Shown piece after piece: positions 11,716-22,348 of a DNA stretch of 64,000 nt. The DNA is from Fonsecaea monophora (lineage: Eukaryota; Ascomycota; Eurotiomycetes; Chaetothyriales; Herpotrichiellaceae). Both the position numbers and the translations under genes were made by a program. The stretch is taken from contig NW_019173978.1 of assembly GCF_001642475.1 (NCBI RefSeq), forward strand, positions 124,001-188,000, given 5' to 3'. A model generated the notes under the pieces. That model was not told the origin of the DNA and searched no databases. It saw only the letters and a program-made list of their open reading frames with translations. Each line of letters opens with the position of its first letter. Position 1 is the first letter of the stretch.

Positions 11716-13346
11716 TCATAACTGTACGCCCCAAAATCCTTTTCCACCACAGACCCCGAGCGTACCCGCTGTCGGAGCCCAGCTCAAATTGCTCACTTCA
11801 AACTTGCACTCCCAGACTGCCGACGGGCCTCGCTCCTGTCCCTGTCCCTGGCCCCCGCCGCTGCTGTTTGTTACACCACCTGGCACACTATTCGGTCCGG
11901 TCGACGCACTCGAGCCCATGAGGTCCCAGAGCAACACACAACAATCATCTGCCCCAGAGGCGAGTACGCCGCGCTGCGAATTGCTCCAATCGATACAGTT
12001 CACGGCGGCACCGTGCCCTTTCAATTCAAGTAAGGCCTGGCCAGGTTGCCGGACGTCCAAAACACGGATGATGTTCGAGTCTTGGCTAAAGGTGGCAAGC
12101 AGGTGAGCATCGTGGGGAGAAGCCGCGATGCGGAGCAAGGGAGGCGGAAAAGAGAGCGTCGATATCCCCCCCGAACCTGATGCCCGTGTTGGTGAGGCGG
12201 AAAGAGGATCGGCCAGTTGTGCTTTGCGCAGGTTAGCTTGACGGATGTATGGGTAATGTACGCTCGAGACTTACGGTTCTTCTCCTGCTGCTGCTTCTCC
12301 GATGGCTCATAAATAATGGTGCTGTGTTCGAGACTTCTCAGATCAAACATCCTCACACTTCCGTCTGCACCACACGAGACAAACACATCTACGCTGTTCG
12401 CGCAAAACCGCACATCGTAGACTTCTTTGTCATGTGCAATGAGCTGCGTCTTAGCCGTAAGCGTGGGAATGTCCCAGATGGTGCAGGTCGTGTCGATGGA
12501 CGAGGTGATAATCAGTGAGGGCTGCACCACATTCCAATCCAGCGAGGTGATGGGTGCAGTGTGTTCGGGAGATTTCGAGTTCGAGAGCAAGGCAAGTGGT
12601 GACAGTTTCTGTAATGGAGGGGTCTTGCTGTTCGTCGGTCTGGTGACTGAATTCGACGGATACGAGTGTTGGTCGTTCGGCAGAGACCACAATCGAAGGT
12701 GGTCACCGGATGTTGCTAATAGATCCGTCGTCTGCTTGTTTGATGAAGGCGGTTCCCACAATATCCTAGTTACAGGATATGCATGTGTAGCTTCTGCGGT
12801 TTTGATAAACTCCAGGCCTCGCTCACCGTGGGGGTTCTCTGGGTCTATTTGCGATCTTTGAGTGTCCAGTATTTGAATCTACCCCGATAATGTCAATCAC
12901 CAGAATCCTTCTGATTTCCCAGCAATGGTTAATACTCACGTAATTATGATTGTCCTCCAGATAGCTGCCAATGGCCACTTTGCCTGCCGAACCGTTGCTG
13001 GACCGAGGAGGCCATTTACACCAATCCGCTGCGTAGATGGGCCAAGGCGCAATATAGTTGCTGTTTTGAGGGTACTGTATAATGTCGTTCTCTTGCGCTA
13101 CCCCCGGACTGAAAGGTATGTCTGTAAAAGCCGGGTCTGTCCTCGGTCTGATGTCCGCTAGTCCGAGCGGAGAGTATGAGGGGGGTCCTTGAGGAGTCTG
13201 TGGCATGTATGAGTTTGGGGCAGAGGGATATTTACTCTGATCGGGAGTATCTGAGAATGGTTTGTATTTTGGCTGGTCCATGGCGCCGGGGCTGGACCGA
13301 GAGTAGGAGTGGGTGTGATTCAGTGGCTGTCTTGCGGATAGAGGAG

Positions 13347-13411
<65 letters not shown>

Positions 13412-14004
13412 ATCTGAGTGGATATCTGAGGTAAAGTAGGTAGAGTAGGAGCCGTATTGCTGGCGGCTAGAGTCGCGGGTCTGCTTGCAAGGCCTGGTTG
13501 TAGTGTGCCCGGGATAGGCTGACTGGCAACGCTGCTAGGATGCTGAGGCGTAGAGGGCTCGATCTTGATGGACAGTGCTTCCCCTGTGTAGGCTGGCGGT
13601 GCACCATAGTGGTGGACGTCGCTCATCGCCGTGCCTTGCTGATTCAAATGCAGTTCGTCGGCCTGCTGGCGACCGATTGTCAAAGAACGCCTCAGACCTG
13701 GCTGGTATTGGCCGGTCTGGGCCTCTTGCACACTTGTATACGCGGACGGCGGAGGACCAGGACGGTATGGAATCACGGTACCGTTGCCATTGGTGTTTGG
13801 CTGCGATTGAGGTAGGTAGGTTCTGGATTCGGGAGCCGTGGTGGGCGGATCGGGTTGGTGGTTTGAGTATTGAGGGTTTGGGGCTCCGACGGAGGTCACA
13901 GTCTGGCCAGCAGAGTAAATGGCATTGACGGCGCTGTAGTAGTTGTCGTGGGAGAATTGCGGGTCAGAGAGTTGGTGCTGGTGGTGAGGAATGTGGAATG
14001 GCAT
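11716..14004 (-). CDS. WD40 scaffold, DCAF7/WDR68 (TTG1/AN11) orthologue with polyQ N-terminal extension
   Basis: The three exons are 14004-12940, 12878-12275 and 12221-11716, giving 724 aa, joined in phase (donors GTGAGT and GTAAGT). The C-terminal half matches the DCAF7 family closely: NYIAPWPIYAADW, DLLATSGDHLRLW, TSSIDTTCTIWD, TQLIAHDKEVYDVRF, SCGADGSVRMFDLRSLEHST and VNCIDWS, a seven-blade propeller. The family scaffolds DYRK/HIPK-type kinases and transcription regulators, and acts in nucleus and cytosol. The first 320 residues or so are disordered, Pro/Gln/Ser/Tyr-rich, and carry 21 consecutive glutamines at residues 199-219; animal and plant members lack this extension. A Gly/Ser/Gln loop interrupts the last blades (residues about 665-695). 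The start ATG is the first in a frame that is open to it, though a shorter start downstream cannot be excluded. Confidence 0.88.
13348..13410 (-). repeat. CAG/CAA trinucleotide tract encoding 21 glutamines
   Basis: An uninterrupted run of mixed CAA and CAG codons in the N-terminal extension of the DCAF7-like protein. The regular alternation of three CAA and three CAG codons suggests expansion of an 18-nt unit and not only slippage of one codon. Confidence 0.9.
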
Positions 14005-14512
14005 ACTAGGTAAAGGGAACAGCGAGGCAGAGTATCAGCACATGCGGACCAAATTTGTGTTTCTGCGTGCGCGGTGAGAATCAGTCCAGTTACATTGTAA
14101 CCTGTGTTCCGTTCACACACACACACGAGCGCAAGGGCGGCAGCGTGTCTTTGTCAGGCATGGCCCGGGCATGCTTCAGGCTCCCCATTGTCAGCCGCTT
14201 AAGCGCGAGGGGATCGCTAGTAGGGGCGGGAATGGCGTAGGGCGCAGGACGAGGTAAGGAGGGGGCGCATGCGCTCCGGATAGTCATTGGGCACAAGACA
14301 ACCTCAGGACATGCGGGCTGCGGGAAAATAGCCCCGGTGCTCACTCACCTCGGTACATATGTTCTTGACGTTGACGATAGAATGATCACTCTCCGTGGAA
14401 GACAGAGAATGCTATAAGACGACAGTGTGCACGGAACGATCCCTGCTCTTATACAGCTTCCTAATTTCCCTCCCAATATCATTCTTGTTGTCCCTCCAGA
14501 GTCCGTGAAACA
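14005..14512. other. divergent promoter region of the WD40 and PPAT genes
   Basis: A 508-bp spacer between divergent starts, with a short ACAC tract near 14115-14125. No coding frame is supported; it presumably holds both promoters. Confidence 0.5.
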
Positions 14513-15838
14513 ATGGCGCAGGGTGTCTCGCTACTTCTCTTGCCGGCTCTGGCTCCGTCTCCATCGTCCTCCTCGTTCAGCTCAGCGTACAAAATCACAT
14601 TTGAGTCCTTACTGCCCAAGCTTGTCCCTGCCGACAAAGACTCCACCTCCCGTCTGGACATCGGTCTGGTCCTGTCTTCATCTTATCCCGTGAGCACTAA
14701 CACTTCACGCGCCACTGTGTTTCCCCTCATTCAAGACCTCTTGAAGAAGTCGTACAGCCTTGTTTGTACCGTCGCCGCTCAGAAAGGGATCGACCTCGAC
14801 TTCCCTGGCGGTATCGATGTGAGGATATTCATCTTGGAAGCTCGGCTGGATGAACTGCCCGACAATGTTGTCGGCAAGCAATATCTCTCCGGACCAATTG
14901 TGGACATAAAGACATTCGCCCTCTCTGACCGATCTTACACGGCTCTCTATTCTGTCGAAGGCGAGGGTCAAGAGGCCACCCTGCAGCAAGTGATCAGAAT
15001 ATGGAACTCCAGGTCCAGCCCTCCGCCACTACCACCCATTCACCGTCTCCAGAGTGGCCCTGCGATTAATCATCCCGAAAGCACCTCTGAAAAACACACA
15101 GAATCAATCATCGAAGACGGACCGCTTCCGATCCACCGATCTGTGGCTGTTGGCGGTACATTTGACCACGTACACATTGGCCACAAACTGCTCCTAACCG
15201 CTACAATTCTCACGGCAGAGCCAGCTCAATCTCCCAACCCCAAGTCGAACGAATCCCGATTGATCACGGTGGGTATCACCGGAGACGAGCTGCTCGTTAA
15301 CAAAAAGTACGGCTCATTAGTCGAACAATGGGATGTCCGACAACAACGTACCGCGGATTTCATAGACTCCATTCTGGCGTTCTACCCTCGCAGGCCAAGC
15401 ACGGGCACAACTACAGCAGGGAATAGTCCCTCCGCCACCGAATATATTGACCAACCGGGCCCTAATGGCAAGGTCGTCCGGGTCCAATACCATCTCCCCA
15501 ACCCCTCCACTGTGAATACAAGCAACAGCGCGGCAGACATAACGATAAACTACACCCAGATTTCCGATCCGTTTGGGCCTACCATTACAGACCCGGATAT
15601 CACTGCATTGGTAATTTCGGCCGAGACGCGCAGTGGCGGGAAGGCCGTCAACGACAAGAGGAGGGAAAAGGGCTGGAAAGCCCTGGAAATTTTTGAGGTC
15701 GATGTCTTGGATGCAGGCGTTGGACTAGACGACGAGCTGACCAAGGACGAGGAACAAAAGACGACCTTTGAGACTAAAATCAGCAGTACCGAAATCAGAA
15801 GAAGGTTACAGGAGAGAGGGCCAGCAATGCACCAGTAG
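14513..15838 (+). CDS. CAB4: pantetheine-phosphate adenylyltransferase (CoA synthesis)
   Basis: A single uninterrupted frame of 441 aa. The C-terminal half carries the nucleotidyltransferase fold start SVAVGGTFDHVHIGHKLLL at about residues 211-229, with the HIGH (T/HxGH) ATP-binding motif. It ends with the conserved ISSTEIRRRL. The enzyme transfers AMP from ATP to 4'-phosphopantetheine to give dephospho-CoA in the cytosol. The first 200 residues form the lineage-typical eukaryotic N-terminal domain. Yeast Cab4 is shorter but has the same order; the gene symbol follows yeast usage. Acidic linkers lie near residue 410. The neighbouring WD40 gene is divergent and functionally unrelated. Confidence 0.9.
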   Translation: MAQGVSLLLLPALAPSPSSSSFSSAYKITFESLLPKLVPADKDSTSRLDIGLVLSSSYPVSTNTSRATVFPLIQDLLKKSYSLVCTVAAQKGIDLDFPGGIDVRIFILEARLDELPDNVVGKQYLSGPIVDIKTFALSDRSYTALYSVEGEGQEATLQQVIRIWNSRSSPPPLPPIHRLQSGPAINHPESTSEKHTESIIEDGPLPIHRSVAVGGTFDHVHIGHKLLLTATILTAEPAQSPNPKSNESRLITVGITGDELLVNKKYGSLVEQWDVRQQRTADFIDSILAFYPRRPSTGTTTAGNSPSATEYIDQPGPNGKVVRVQYHLPNPSTVNTSNSAADITINYTQISDPFGPTITDPDITALVISAETRSGGKAVNDKRREKGWKALEIFEVDVLDAGVGLDDELTKDEEQKTTFETKISSTEIRRRLQERGPAMHQ

Positions 15839-16362
15839 AATACGCGCAATGGTCGCAGTTATAAGTCTTGGATAACGAGCCTGCCTCAAACGTGGGCCCG
15901 GCTTGGATCGCGGTGATATCGAGGGTGTACACGAGGTCACTGGTACTACAGCAGTCGCCAGCGTCATGATCTACTGATGAAGTGTGGAATTGGATTAGCT
16001 GACGATGTGTCTAAAAACATGCAACCAGTGGCTAAGGGCTCACTGAGTATTTATGCCGCCGTTGCACATATCAAAGTCATGCACCATCAAAGAGTTTCAC
16101 AGTCCAATATCTCATAGGTCATCTATCTCCGATACCACCATCTTCTGAACTCCCTTTGACATAGTCTGTGCTCCAAAGCAATTGATACGCGAGATTCGGT
16201 AGAGCTTCCAAGAGAGTGTGGGCGATTTCGTGATACCTATGCCGCTCTTATATTCTGCTTCGCTGATTGAATTGTTGGCTAAAGAAGATCGAGATCGCCT
16301 CCTGCGGAATCTATGGCACGCTGTTCCATTCCCGGAGGAAAGGGGTCGTATCTCCTTCTCCT
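15839..16362. other. convergent 3' spacer
   Basis: Spacer between the stop codons of the PPAT gene and the C2H2-like gene. I see no gene, repeat or structured element. Confidence 0.5.
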
Positions 16363-18070
16363 TTATGCCTCGGCGTCATTCGAAGTTCCTGTGTTTGCCA
16401 GTGGGATCGACATCTCCTTGACCAGGACATGTGGTTGCTCGCTTTCCAAGTGTGGCAACGCTCCTGCCAAAGGATTCTTGGTCATCACAAAGGGGTCATC
16501 ATCTGGTGATCCACCGGGAAACAGCGTAAAGATACTGCCAAAGGGGGAGTCGGATGGCGGAAGTCCTGGATCGGTTGGTGGTCGCACAGGAGATTTCCAT
16601 GCCAGTGGGTTTGTCCCTGTTCCACGGAAGGTGAGTGGAGGTCCAGGCAAAGGTGGCATATTCTCGTTTTCGATGTGTGTTTCGTAGAATGCGTGATATT
16701 CCTGAGATACAGGTCGGTAGGATGCAAAGGGGTCGGTAAATTGCAGGGCGGACTGATATGGTGGATGAAGCCACGGCGTGGAAACCTTGGGTAGTTGCTG
16801 GAAAGTGGTGTTACCATAGCCTCGACTTCCAGATTGAAGAGGGTTTCGATTCCCGCTCCTCGACATGCTTGCATGATAGGTGGGACTTCCGTCGGCGAAG
16901 ACTTCGAATGGAGGCCGTTTGTGAGGGGCAAGGGATTGCATAGCCGGTTTGATGTCTTCTTCCTCATCTTCAGTTGGGAAGTAGCGAGAACCCAATCCAT
17001 AAGAGTCACCCGTGGATGAACTTGGTAGGTATGGAAGGGGAGGCAACCCCTGGGCGAACGGAAGATCAGCATATCTCTTTGGGACACCAGCTTTGACCTT
17101 GCGTTTCACCAGCCGAGGCGCATTGACGTCTTTTTCCGCAAGTGGCCTTCTCTTGCGAGGTCGAGGAGGTTGCTTGACTTTGGGAACGGGAGTCTCGCCT
17201 TCTACCAAACTGCTCCCATCTTCAAGGTCATCAATGTGTCTCGCTTTCAGAACATTCGTGCCGCGAGGTGAGAAGACGACCTCGGTGGGTTCAACCAAGG
17301 CAGCGAGTCTCTCCATGCGTCTGAGAACGGAAGCGTCCTTCTTCTGATTGCGTTTTTGCTGCATCTCCTGCGTGGCAGCATCAAAAAGATCCATGCCTGG
17401 CCAGACGGTTCCCTTCAGCTTCATATGCTCTGGTGTGGCAAGAACTGGAGCTGGCCGGTCATCCTCAGCTGGACGTTCGTTACGGGAGGGGTAGTCATCG
17501 TCAGAGAATGGGGACTGCTTGATAGGAGAGTAAGCTTGAAGTCGACTTGTTCTGCGTCTGAAGTACTTGATCAGTGTCGGCTGGTGAGACTTTCAGGAGA
17601 GGTGCTTACCTAGAAGGTTTGACAGGGCTGAAGTCCGAGTCACTGTCGTCGACGGCTCGTGTTGCCTGTTTATTTCGAGTGCTTCTCCGCTGGGTCTGGG
17701 TCTGGGTCTGGGCCTTTGGTCTCCCCGGTCGTCTTGGAGGCAACGGTTGATTCAATTGTACATGGTCAAATATTCCAGGTTGTGGTTCGCAGGTGTTTCG
17801 TGTCGCAGCTGAAGCTCTTTTCTTTTTGGCTTGCTTGTTCTCTTTCATTTGCATTCTCTCCGAAAGCAGTCTGTCAATATCATGTTGCTGATACCAGTGG
17901 TTGTATTTAGCCAGTTCCACGCCGGCGGCAATGTCTTGGTAGCTGCGTACTTGGAGTTTGTGGAACTCGGATAGGTGTCCCTTGGAACTGACGTGAGTGA
18001 GCAAGTGGGAGGTGTCACTGAAAGAGGGTTGGCCTGGGCAGATGCTGCAGTTCAGCAAGGCCAGAGCCAT
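16363..18070 (-). CDS. C2H2-like zinc-finger protein, conserved fungal, function unknown
   Basis: Two exons, 18070-17610 and 17557-16363, give 551 aa (52-bp intron, GTAAGC...CTTCAG, phase 2). The N-terminus MALALLNCSICPGQPSFSDT with following HLLTHVSSKGHLSEF places C8/C11 and a pair of histidines in a C2H2/U1-like finger. Then come a basic helix with MQMKENKQAKKKR, a Pro/Gln/Thr linker with PPRRPGRPK (an AT-hook-like core), and a long disordered Pro-rich region with RPRKRRPL, a likely nuclear localisation signal. It is therefore probably a nuclear DNA- or RNA-binding protein; target unknown. The same frame stays open upstream to 18406 with earlier ATGs, which would add about 112 mostly hydrophobic residues. 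I chose 18070 because the finger sits immediately after it and the upstream part does not look coding. Confidence 0.75.
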
Positions 18071-18752
18071 GATGGCGCATGTAGCTGCCGGGAGAAGAAA
18101 TAGAAGGGATGTGAGGAAACAGTGAGGCAGAATTGGCACGACAGGGACAACAGCACAAAAGCCTTCGAGACAGGGACGAAATGCGGGGGAACCGTATCTT
18201 CTTCCTGCACTCCGAACGGGATGAATGAATGAACAAGAAAGAGAGAAGGGAGCACAATGGGCGGAGAGAAGTAGCCCAGCAAGGGGAGTTGTGGCGGCGT
18301 GAGGAAGCAAGAGGTGCATTGAACGGCGGAGGGAAGAGAGGGAAAGGAGAAAGTTCGTGCACCGCATCCCGGAGAATGAGGAAACCCCAACCTGGCCTCT
18401 TACCATCTCATCGCCTCGCTGGAAAGGCAGGAGCCTCCTTAATTACGCTCGCTAGCATCTTGGGTCTATCAATCGCCACGAAAAGCTGGCTGCGAGACTT
18501 AGAAGACGCGGCTTCAGGCTCATTTGGGTCACCATTGGATGAGACTTGCCCTCCGCATACCGTCCATATTGATCAAATATCTCCAATTGTGTCACCAGGT
18601 CTATACTTCCTCTAGAACAAGGACAGTAGAGTGATGAAGCGGATATAGGCCGTGGTGAAGCTTTGATCTTCTCTTGCCTTGTATCCCAACTTTCAAGTGC
18701 CAATTCAAGTGGGTTATTAGATAGCAAGAGGATTGTCACCATGGACAATTCA
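18071..18752. other. spacer between two minus-strand genes
   Basis: Upstream region of the C2H2-like gene and downstream region of BET2. The open frame that continues upstream of the C2H2 start to 18406 is discussed with that gene. Nothing else is supported. Confidence 0.5.
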
Positions 18753-19938
18753 TCATTCTTTCCAGTATGGCAAGGCTTTGGTGATGGCTCGGGGCATGCA
18801 GCTGAAAGGTCCCAATTTTAGTCCGGTACGAGAAAAGACGCTGTCGCTGGGGGACTTACTACACAGGATCGACCTCGACGAGCCCTGGGTAGCCCAGCAA
18901 GCTCAAACCTGCGAGGCCGAATACCGTATGGAAAACATCCACCATATCGCCAGGTCTGTCCGCAAATCCTCCTTGGTCGGCGTCTTGACACCTCAGAATA
19001 AACTTGATCAGTTCTGAAGCATCAATCCAATGAAGTTTGCCCAACATTGCGATGCTACTAAGAACCCACCAGCTATAGCACACATCTTCAAGTTTCTCTG
19101 GCCGGCCATTCAGCCCACCATTGGGAAGTTGTCTTTCACTTAGCCAAGCAGCCAGTCGATCATGATCCACAATGTCTAGCCGACGAGCGATGGTCAATGC
19201 CCCGAGGCAAGTGAAGATTTGGCCGGAATGAGACTCGGCGCCTGGCGAACGGCCAAACCCTCCATCAAAATTTGCGCAGGCCTGAATGTGGGAGACAGCC
19301 TTGTCCACGTCCACCAGGTGCATCATGTTTAGTATGGAAAGGGCATTGAAGGCACCGTAGAGAAAACGTGTGTCTGTCTCACCCCACTCATCTCCGGCGA
19401 AAGTACCAGTGTTGACGTCCTGAAGGCTCGCAATATCTGCGAAGTTATCAGCAATGCCATTTTCAACTTAGTAAGATGCGAGATCGGGTACATTTTGCTA
19501 TCCGCTCCTTTCCTCCTCTTTGTGGCGACTCCAAGTCTTGTAGCGCATTGATTGTGGCAAGAATTTGGACGGCGCTGACTGTGTATAACATGTGGGAGTC
19601 ATGGCCAGGAGCAGCACCAAAACCTCCATCCGGGTTCTGGCAAGAAAAGACGAATTGTAACGTCTTGTCACGAGGTAGAGCATGGGGATGGCCCAGGAGG
19701 TGAAGCGCCGTCAGACCCCAATATACCCCGTTTAATCTTAGATGTTCGGTCAACCAGTAGTCGAGCTCATCTTTTCGCTGGCACAAAGTATCAACATCTT
19801 GTACAGTGTAAAGTACTCACATGGACGCACGGTATCCAAAAGTTGAATATACTTGACATGTTTTTCGACCACCAGGCTGACATCCTCCGGCACGATGGAG
19901 TGCGATCCCCCTACCCCAGGTCCTGCCACGAGTGACAT
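18753..19938 (-). CDS. BET2: Rab geranylgeranyltransferase beta subunit (GGTase-II beta)
   Basis: Four exons, 19938-19831, 19777-19492, 19436-18860 and 18801-18753, give 339 aa. Prenyltransferase repeats are clear: FSCQNPDGGFGAAPG, ACANFDGGFGRSPGAESH, RQLPNGGLNGRPEKLEDVC and CQDADQGGFADRPGD. Zinc ligands are the Asp and Cys in EDVCYSWW and the His in DVFHTVFGLAG. The enzyme attaches geranylgeranyl groups to Rab GTPases presented by the escort protein. Exon 2 ends with an unusual GTACCC donor; the junction reads RIAKYIASLQD, as expected. The last exon is only 49 nt and supplies the family tail DPVYCMPRAIT; reading through the last intron would instead stop one codon after DPV. Confidence 0.94.
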
Positions 19939-22348
19939 TTGTTTTCAGCCGGACAATACGGATACTGCTATGATGGAGGTGGAGAATGGGGTGAGCCTGA
20001 AGGAGATGGGTTGATTTAGTCGTCGATGATCGCGGCAGATTGATTGAAGTGTAAGGGGGAGTTCGTTCACCAGGGTTGTTAGAGGGCGACGCATGCGAGC
20101 TGCAGCTCATCTGCTGATCTGCTGATCTGCTTGGCATTGCGAAGACATGGATTTTTCGGGTACGCATCAGGCCTCCTCATTGACTTTCTCTCTGAATGGA
20201 AGATTGTACCTGGTGCTCGAGAACATAAATCGCAAGTGTTGTTTGTAGTTAAGGATGCGTCAACGGGCGGTGTGACCTGAGCTTCCAACTACGCCCTTGG
20301 CTGAATGTCACCGGGCGCACACTGATACCCAAAACGTCGATTCTGGGTACTGGGCACTTGGATAGAATACTACACTACCACTTTTTTCTCTCCTTCACAG
20401 TTAGCCCCGATCTTACACATGTCAAGCCTTGTTGTCGATTTGCTCTGTTGTTCCTGCACATTTAGCTTCCAGGCTTTGCCTAATAGACTTGTTGGCACTG
20501 ACTGGATACCCCGGCTCCAGCCGTCTGCATGTCTCTGTGCCCCTGGCTGCGCTGTGAGGTATGAGGGGCACTCCAGGGGTTGTTGGTTGTCCACTTTCCA
20601 GGGCTCTCGGTGGCTCTCAGGGTTAGTTCACTACGAAGTGCTCACTAATAAGCTCCAGTGGCTTGAGTGAGCCCCTAGCACGCCCATCTGCAAGTAACTT
20701 TGCCGGTGAAACCCAGATGGTGGGGGCACCGAACCTCTGTTTATGAGCGCCGACGGCGCCAAACCTGACAAAACATGGCATCCAAGCGAGTCCTGCTTCA
20801 CCACCATCTGATACTATGTTTGAAGTCGCAATCGTCTCCCATCGTCTCAAGGATTCGCCCACTAACAAGTCCAGGTAACTCGGTGTCACAGAATGGAGCT
20901 TTGGCATCACTGGCCATCTCCTCCACACCAGATGCTTGCGTTATACGCACGCTAACCATCTAACTCGGTTCTGCACCAGGAGGAAAAAGGAAGTCCACGC
21001 AGTAGCAGGGAAACCATGAAAATCATCGCCTGCCGCTAGACGACGGGGTATGCAGAGGGTTTGCGAATCCTTCTGGTAACGGTGGTGCGTGGTGTAGGGC
21101 GTCCTAGGCGTCGTAGGGCCTTGGTGGTGTGTTTGTTATCCTCATTTCTTTACTCGACCATTACCCAAACAATCCCAATCTGTAAGTGGTCGGAGTCGCT
21201 CATCATCAGCAGTAGCCATAGTCGTAGCAGGTAGATGTTGGGTTGTAATTGGTGGTGATTTCAAAGATACTCGGGGTGGTAGTCTCACGAGCAGGTATTT
21301 CGCCTACTGCGACGCATCCAACCTCATAAAGGCCAAAAACCAGGTAGTTAAGGCCTTCTCTTTCCCCCCTCCCTCCCCCTTGGCCCTCCGATTCCTGTTC
21401 CTGGCCCCTCTGTCGTGCTCTAGCTCTAGGCTCTAGGCCTACACGCTGGTCCCCTCATTCCCTCTCACCGCTTGGTCCCGTCTCCTCCACTCACTACTAC
21501 CGACGCCTGTCATTGGCACAGGCCAAGTCGTGTCGTGTCGTGCGTTCGTCGGTCCTTGCGTTTTTTGTCTGCACACCATCATCCCATCCCACACAACCAC
21601 GAGAGCACCCATACCTCCTTAAACCGCACCAACTCTACACTCTTATACGCCTATAGTCCGGTGGTCGAAGTTGGGGGCTTGGTTCTTTTCGTGTTTTCTA
21701 GTCTTTAGTTTGTGTTTTCATCTTGATCCTTCATTGCTGTCACTCCCTCGATCGTCCCTACAATCCTCCTTGATTAGCCGCTCTGCTCGCAAGCCACTCA
21801 GCGATACTGGCAGTCAGCCCGTCACACGAGCAAGCCTGGCAATGAAAGGCTGTCCGATGAGGAGCGTGTCTCTCTGTTGAACGAACCCTTACAACGCAGC
21901 TCCAGAGGCACTCCTGGCCTGAAACCCTCCTTCAGCAACTGTTATTGGAACTCTGCAAACCGGACACCAGCAGGCTGTTACAGAATATTTGTTGGATATC
22001 GAACTGAATACTTGACTACTTGGGTCCTCGGAACACAAGTTGCTTGCCGACACCCGGGTGTAAGCCTGCAGCATTGAGAATACGTGCCATTCTATTCAAC
22101 ATACGAACACTTCAATCGCGTCATAGTACGCGATCCATTTCTCGCACAACTACACGAGGGTCGACCCCGTGTCTCTTGTCAGGATTTCCCCCTCACAACC
22201 GTCGGAGTTCTATCTGTCATCGCAAAAGAGGTGGTACAAGGAGTCGACACATCCGACGGGGAACATAACAGGTCCCGGTGGTCTGGCGCCCGCTGCTGCC
22301 TTGTCCAACCGTGAGAACACAACCGGCTACCTGCAGTCGGCCCTGTGA
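19939..22348. other. long divergent spacer between BET2 and RhoGAP genes
   Basis: 2.4 kb with no secure gene. A pyrimidine-rich tract at 21359-21386 and CT-rich DNA to about 21760 look like a fungal promoter and leader for the RhoGAP gene. From 21780 to 22346 several frames read unusually protein-like but are broken by single stops, so I could not build a coherent model (see findings). The region 20570-20950 holds only unsupported short frames. Confidence 0.45.

Noticed and set aside
22020..22268. 82-codon Arg/Ser-rich plus frame before the RhoGAP gene
   Set aside because: Arg/Ser/His-rich text typical of a wrong frame; it ends in TAA and its only splice to the RhoGAP frame would need a 39-nt exon of unlikely sequence.
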